This document shows, one piece after another, positions 5,602-5,770 of a stretch of 5,770 nt of DNA. Within the stretch, counting starts at the first letter, position 1. Every line of letters starts with the position of its first letter. The position numbers and the translations under genes were made by a program. Source of the stretch: Thermoleophilia bacterium (GTDB lineage Bacteria; Actinomycetota; Thermoleophilia; Gaiellales; SKUG01); NCBI GenBank assembly GCA_007122215.1, contig SKUG01000058.1:1-5770 (forward strand), written 5' to 3'. Under the pieces are notes generated by a model that was not told the origin of the DNA, did no database searches, and worked only from the letters and a program-made list of their open reading frames with translations.

Positions 5602-5631
5602 CAGACAGTTGCCTCTGCAAGTTGCTACACT
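5602..5631 (+). promoter_or_regulatory. Possible sufC promoter with overlapping TTGC/GCAA half-sites
   Basis: CAGACA (5602-5607, matching four of six -35 positions) and TACACT (5626-5631, a good -10) are 18 bases apart, placing a start near 5638 and a leader of roughly 58 bases. Between the boxes, TTGC-CTCT-GCAA (5609-5620) is a dyad, and a third TTGC follows at 5622. An operator in the spacer would fit repression of a suf operon by an iron-sulfur sensing regulator, but no regulator gene is visible here. Confidence 0.4.
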
Positions 5632-5695
5632 GCATGGGCCGGCGGCTCCCTCCCTCGTCCCGCCGCCGGGTGGACACGAAAGGCGCGAACCAGCA

Positions 5696-5770
5696 ATGAG
5701 CGATCTCGTCATCAAGGACCTGCACGTCTCCGTCGAGGACACCGAGATCCTCCGCGGCATCGACCTCACC
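5696..5770 (+). CDS. sufC: Fe-S cluster assembly ATPase SufC, N-terminal part, truncated by window edge
   Basis: Only the first 25 codons are in the window. The start MSDLVIKDLHVSVEDTEILR followed by GIDLT closely matches SufC N-termini, in which a short strand is followed by DLHVSVED and EILxGI before the Walker A loop. SufC is the cytoplasmic ABC-type ATPase that with SufB and SufD forms the SufBC2D scaffold for iron-sulfur cluster assembly. The Walker motifs lie beyond the edge, so another ABC ATPase is not strictly excluded, but DLHVSVED is characteristic of SufC. The ATG at 5696 has only a weak, distant purine-rich stretch (GAAAGG, 12 bases upstream). It apparently opens the operon, since the gene before it is htrA with 169 bp between. 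Confidence 0.85.
   Translation, partial: MSDLVIKDLHVSVEDTEILRGIDLT

Noticed and set aside
5574..5634. Inverted repeat TGCAGTG / CACTGCA and the palindrome ACTGCAGT after htrA as a terminator
   Set aside because: The arms are 45 bases apart or too short, no U-run follows, and the right arm overlaps the proposed sufC -10 box. I see no convincing htrA terminator.
4078..5769. Very long open frame on the minus strand antisense to htrA (563 codons)
   Set aside because: It mirrors the htrA codon pattern. Its translation is Asp/Gly/His/Arg-rich with no domain, and it runs through htrA, the intergenic gap and sufC. This is the usual antisense artefact of GC-rich genes.

Overview
The window is strongly GC-rich and fully bacterial. 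It most resembles a high-GC actinobacterium, possibly of the Thermoleophilia/Solirubrobacterales type. The reasons are base composition, at least one strong leaderless-type promoter, the style of the TatC C-terminus, and a suf locus that appears to begin with sufC. The class-level assignment is an impression from family resemblance, not a computed result.

Layout from left to right. On the minus strand: a J-domain protein running off the left edge (1-200); a small STAS anti-sigma-factor antagonist with a strong ribosome binding site (285-650); a membrane-anchored TPR protein with its own leaderless-type promoter (733-1395); a metal-dependent amidohydrolase of the cytosine-deaminase/TRZ-ATZ type (1403-2788); tatC (2788-3636); and tatA (3654-3908). 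A 319-bp non-coding divergent region (3909-4227) follows. On the plus strand: a membrane-anchored HtrA/DegP-type serine protease with one PDZ domain (4228-5526), a 169-bp intergenic region, and the first 25 codons of sufC, running off the right edge (5696-5770).

How the genes relate. tatA, tatC and the amidohydrolase look like one operon: there are 17 bp between the first two, and the tatC stop and hydrolase start share a base as TGATG. TatA and TatC form a minimal twin-arginine translocase that exports folded proteins. The divergent HtrA protease would degrade or refold damaged envelope proteins, so the shared intergenic region separates two envelope functions. The TPR gene begins a new transcript: its -10 element contains the stop codon of the amidohydrolase. 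The STAS protein is a phospho-switch of the SpoIIAA/RsbV type, but no partner kinase is in the window. SufC begins an iron-sulfur cluster assembly locus.

I found no mobile element, CRISPR array, RNA gene or obviously novel system. The genes are mostly housekeeping. The points worth a second look are the stop/promoter overlap, the apparent loss of usually conserved glutamates in TatC, several palindromes in the tatA/htrA divergent region, and a set of TTGC half-sites before sufC.
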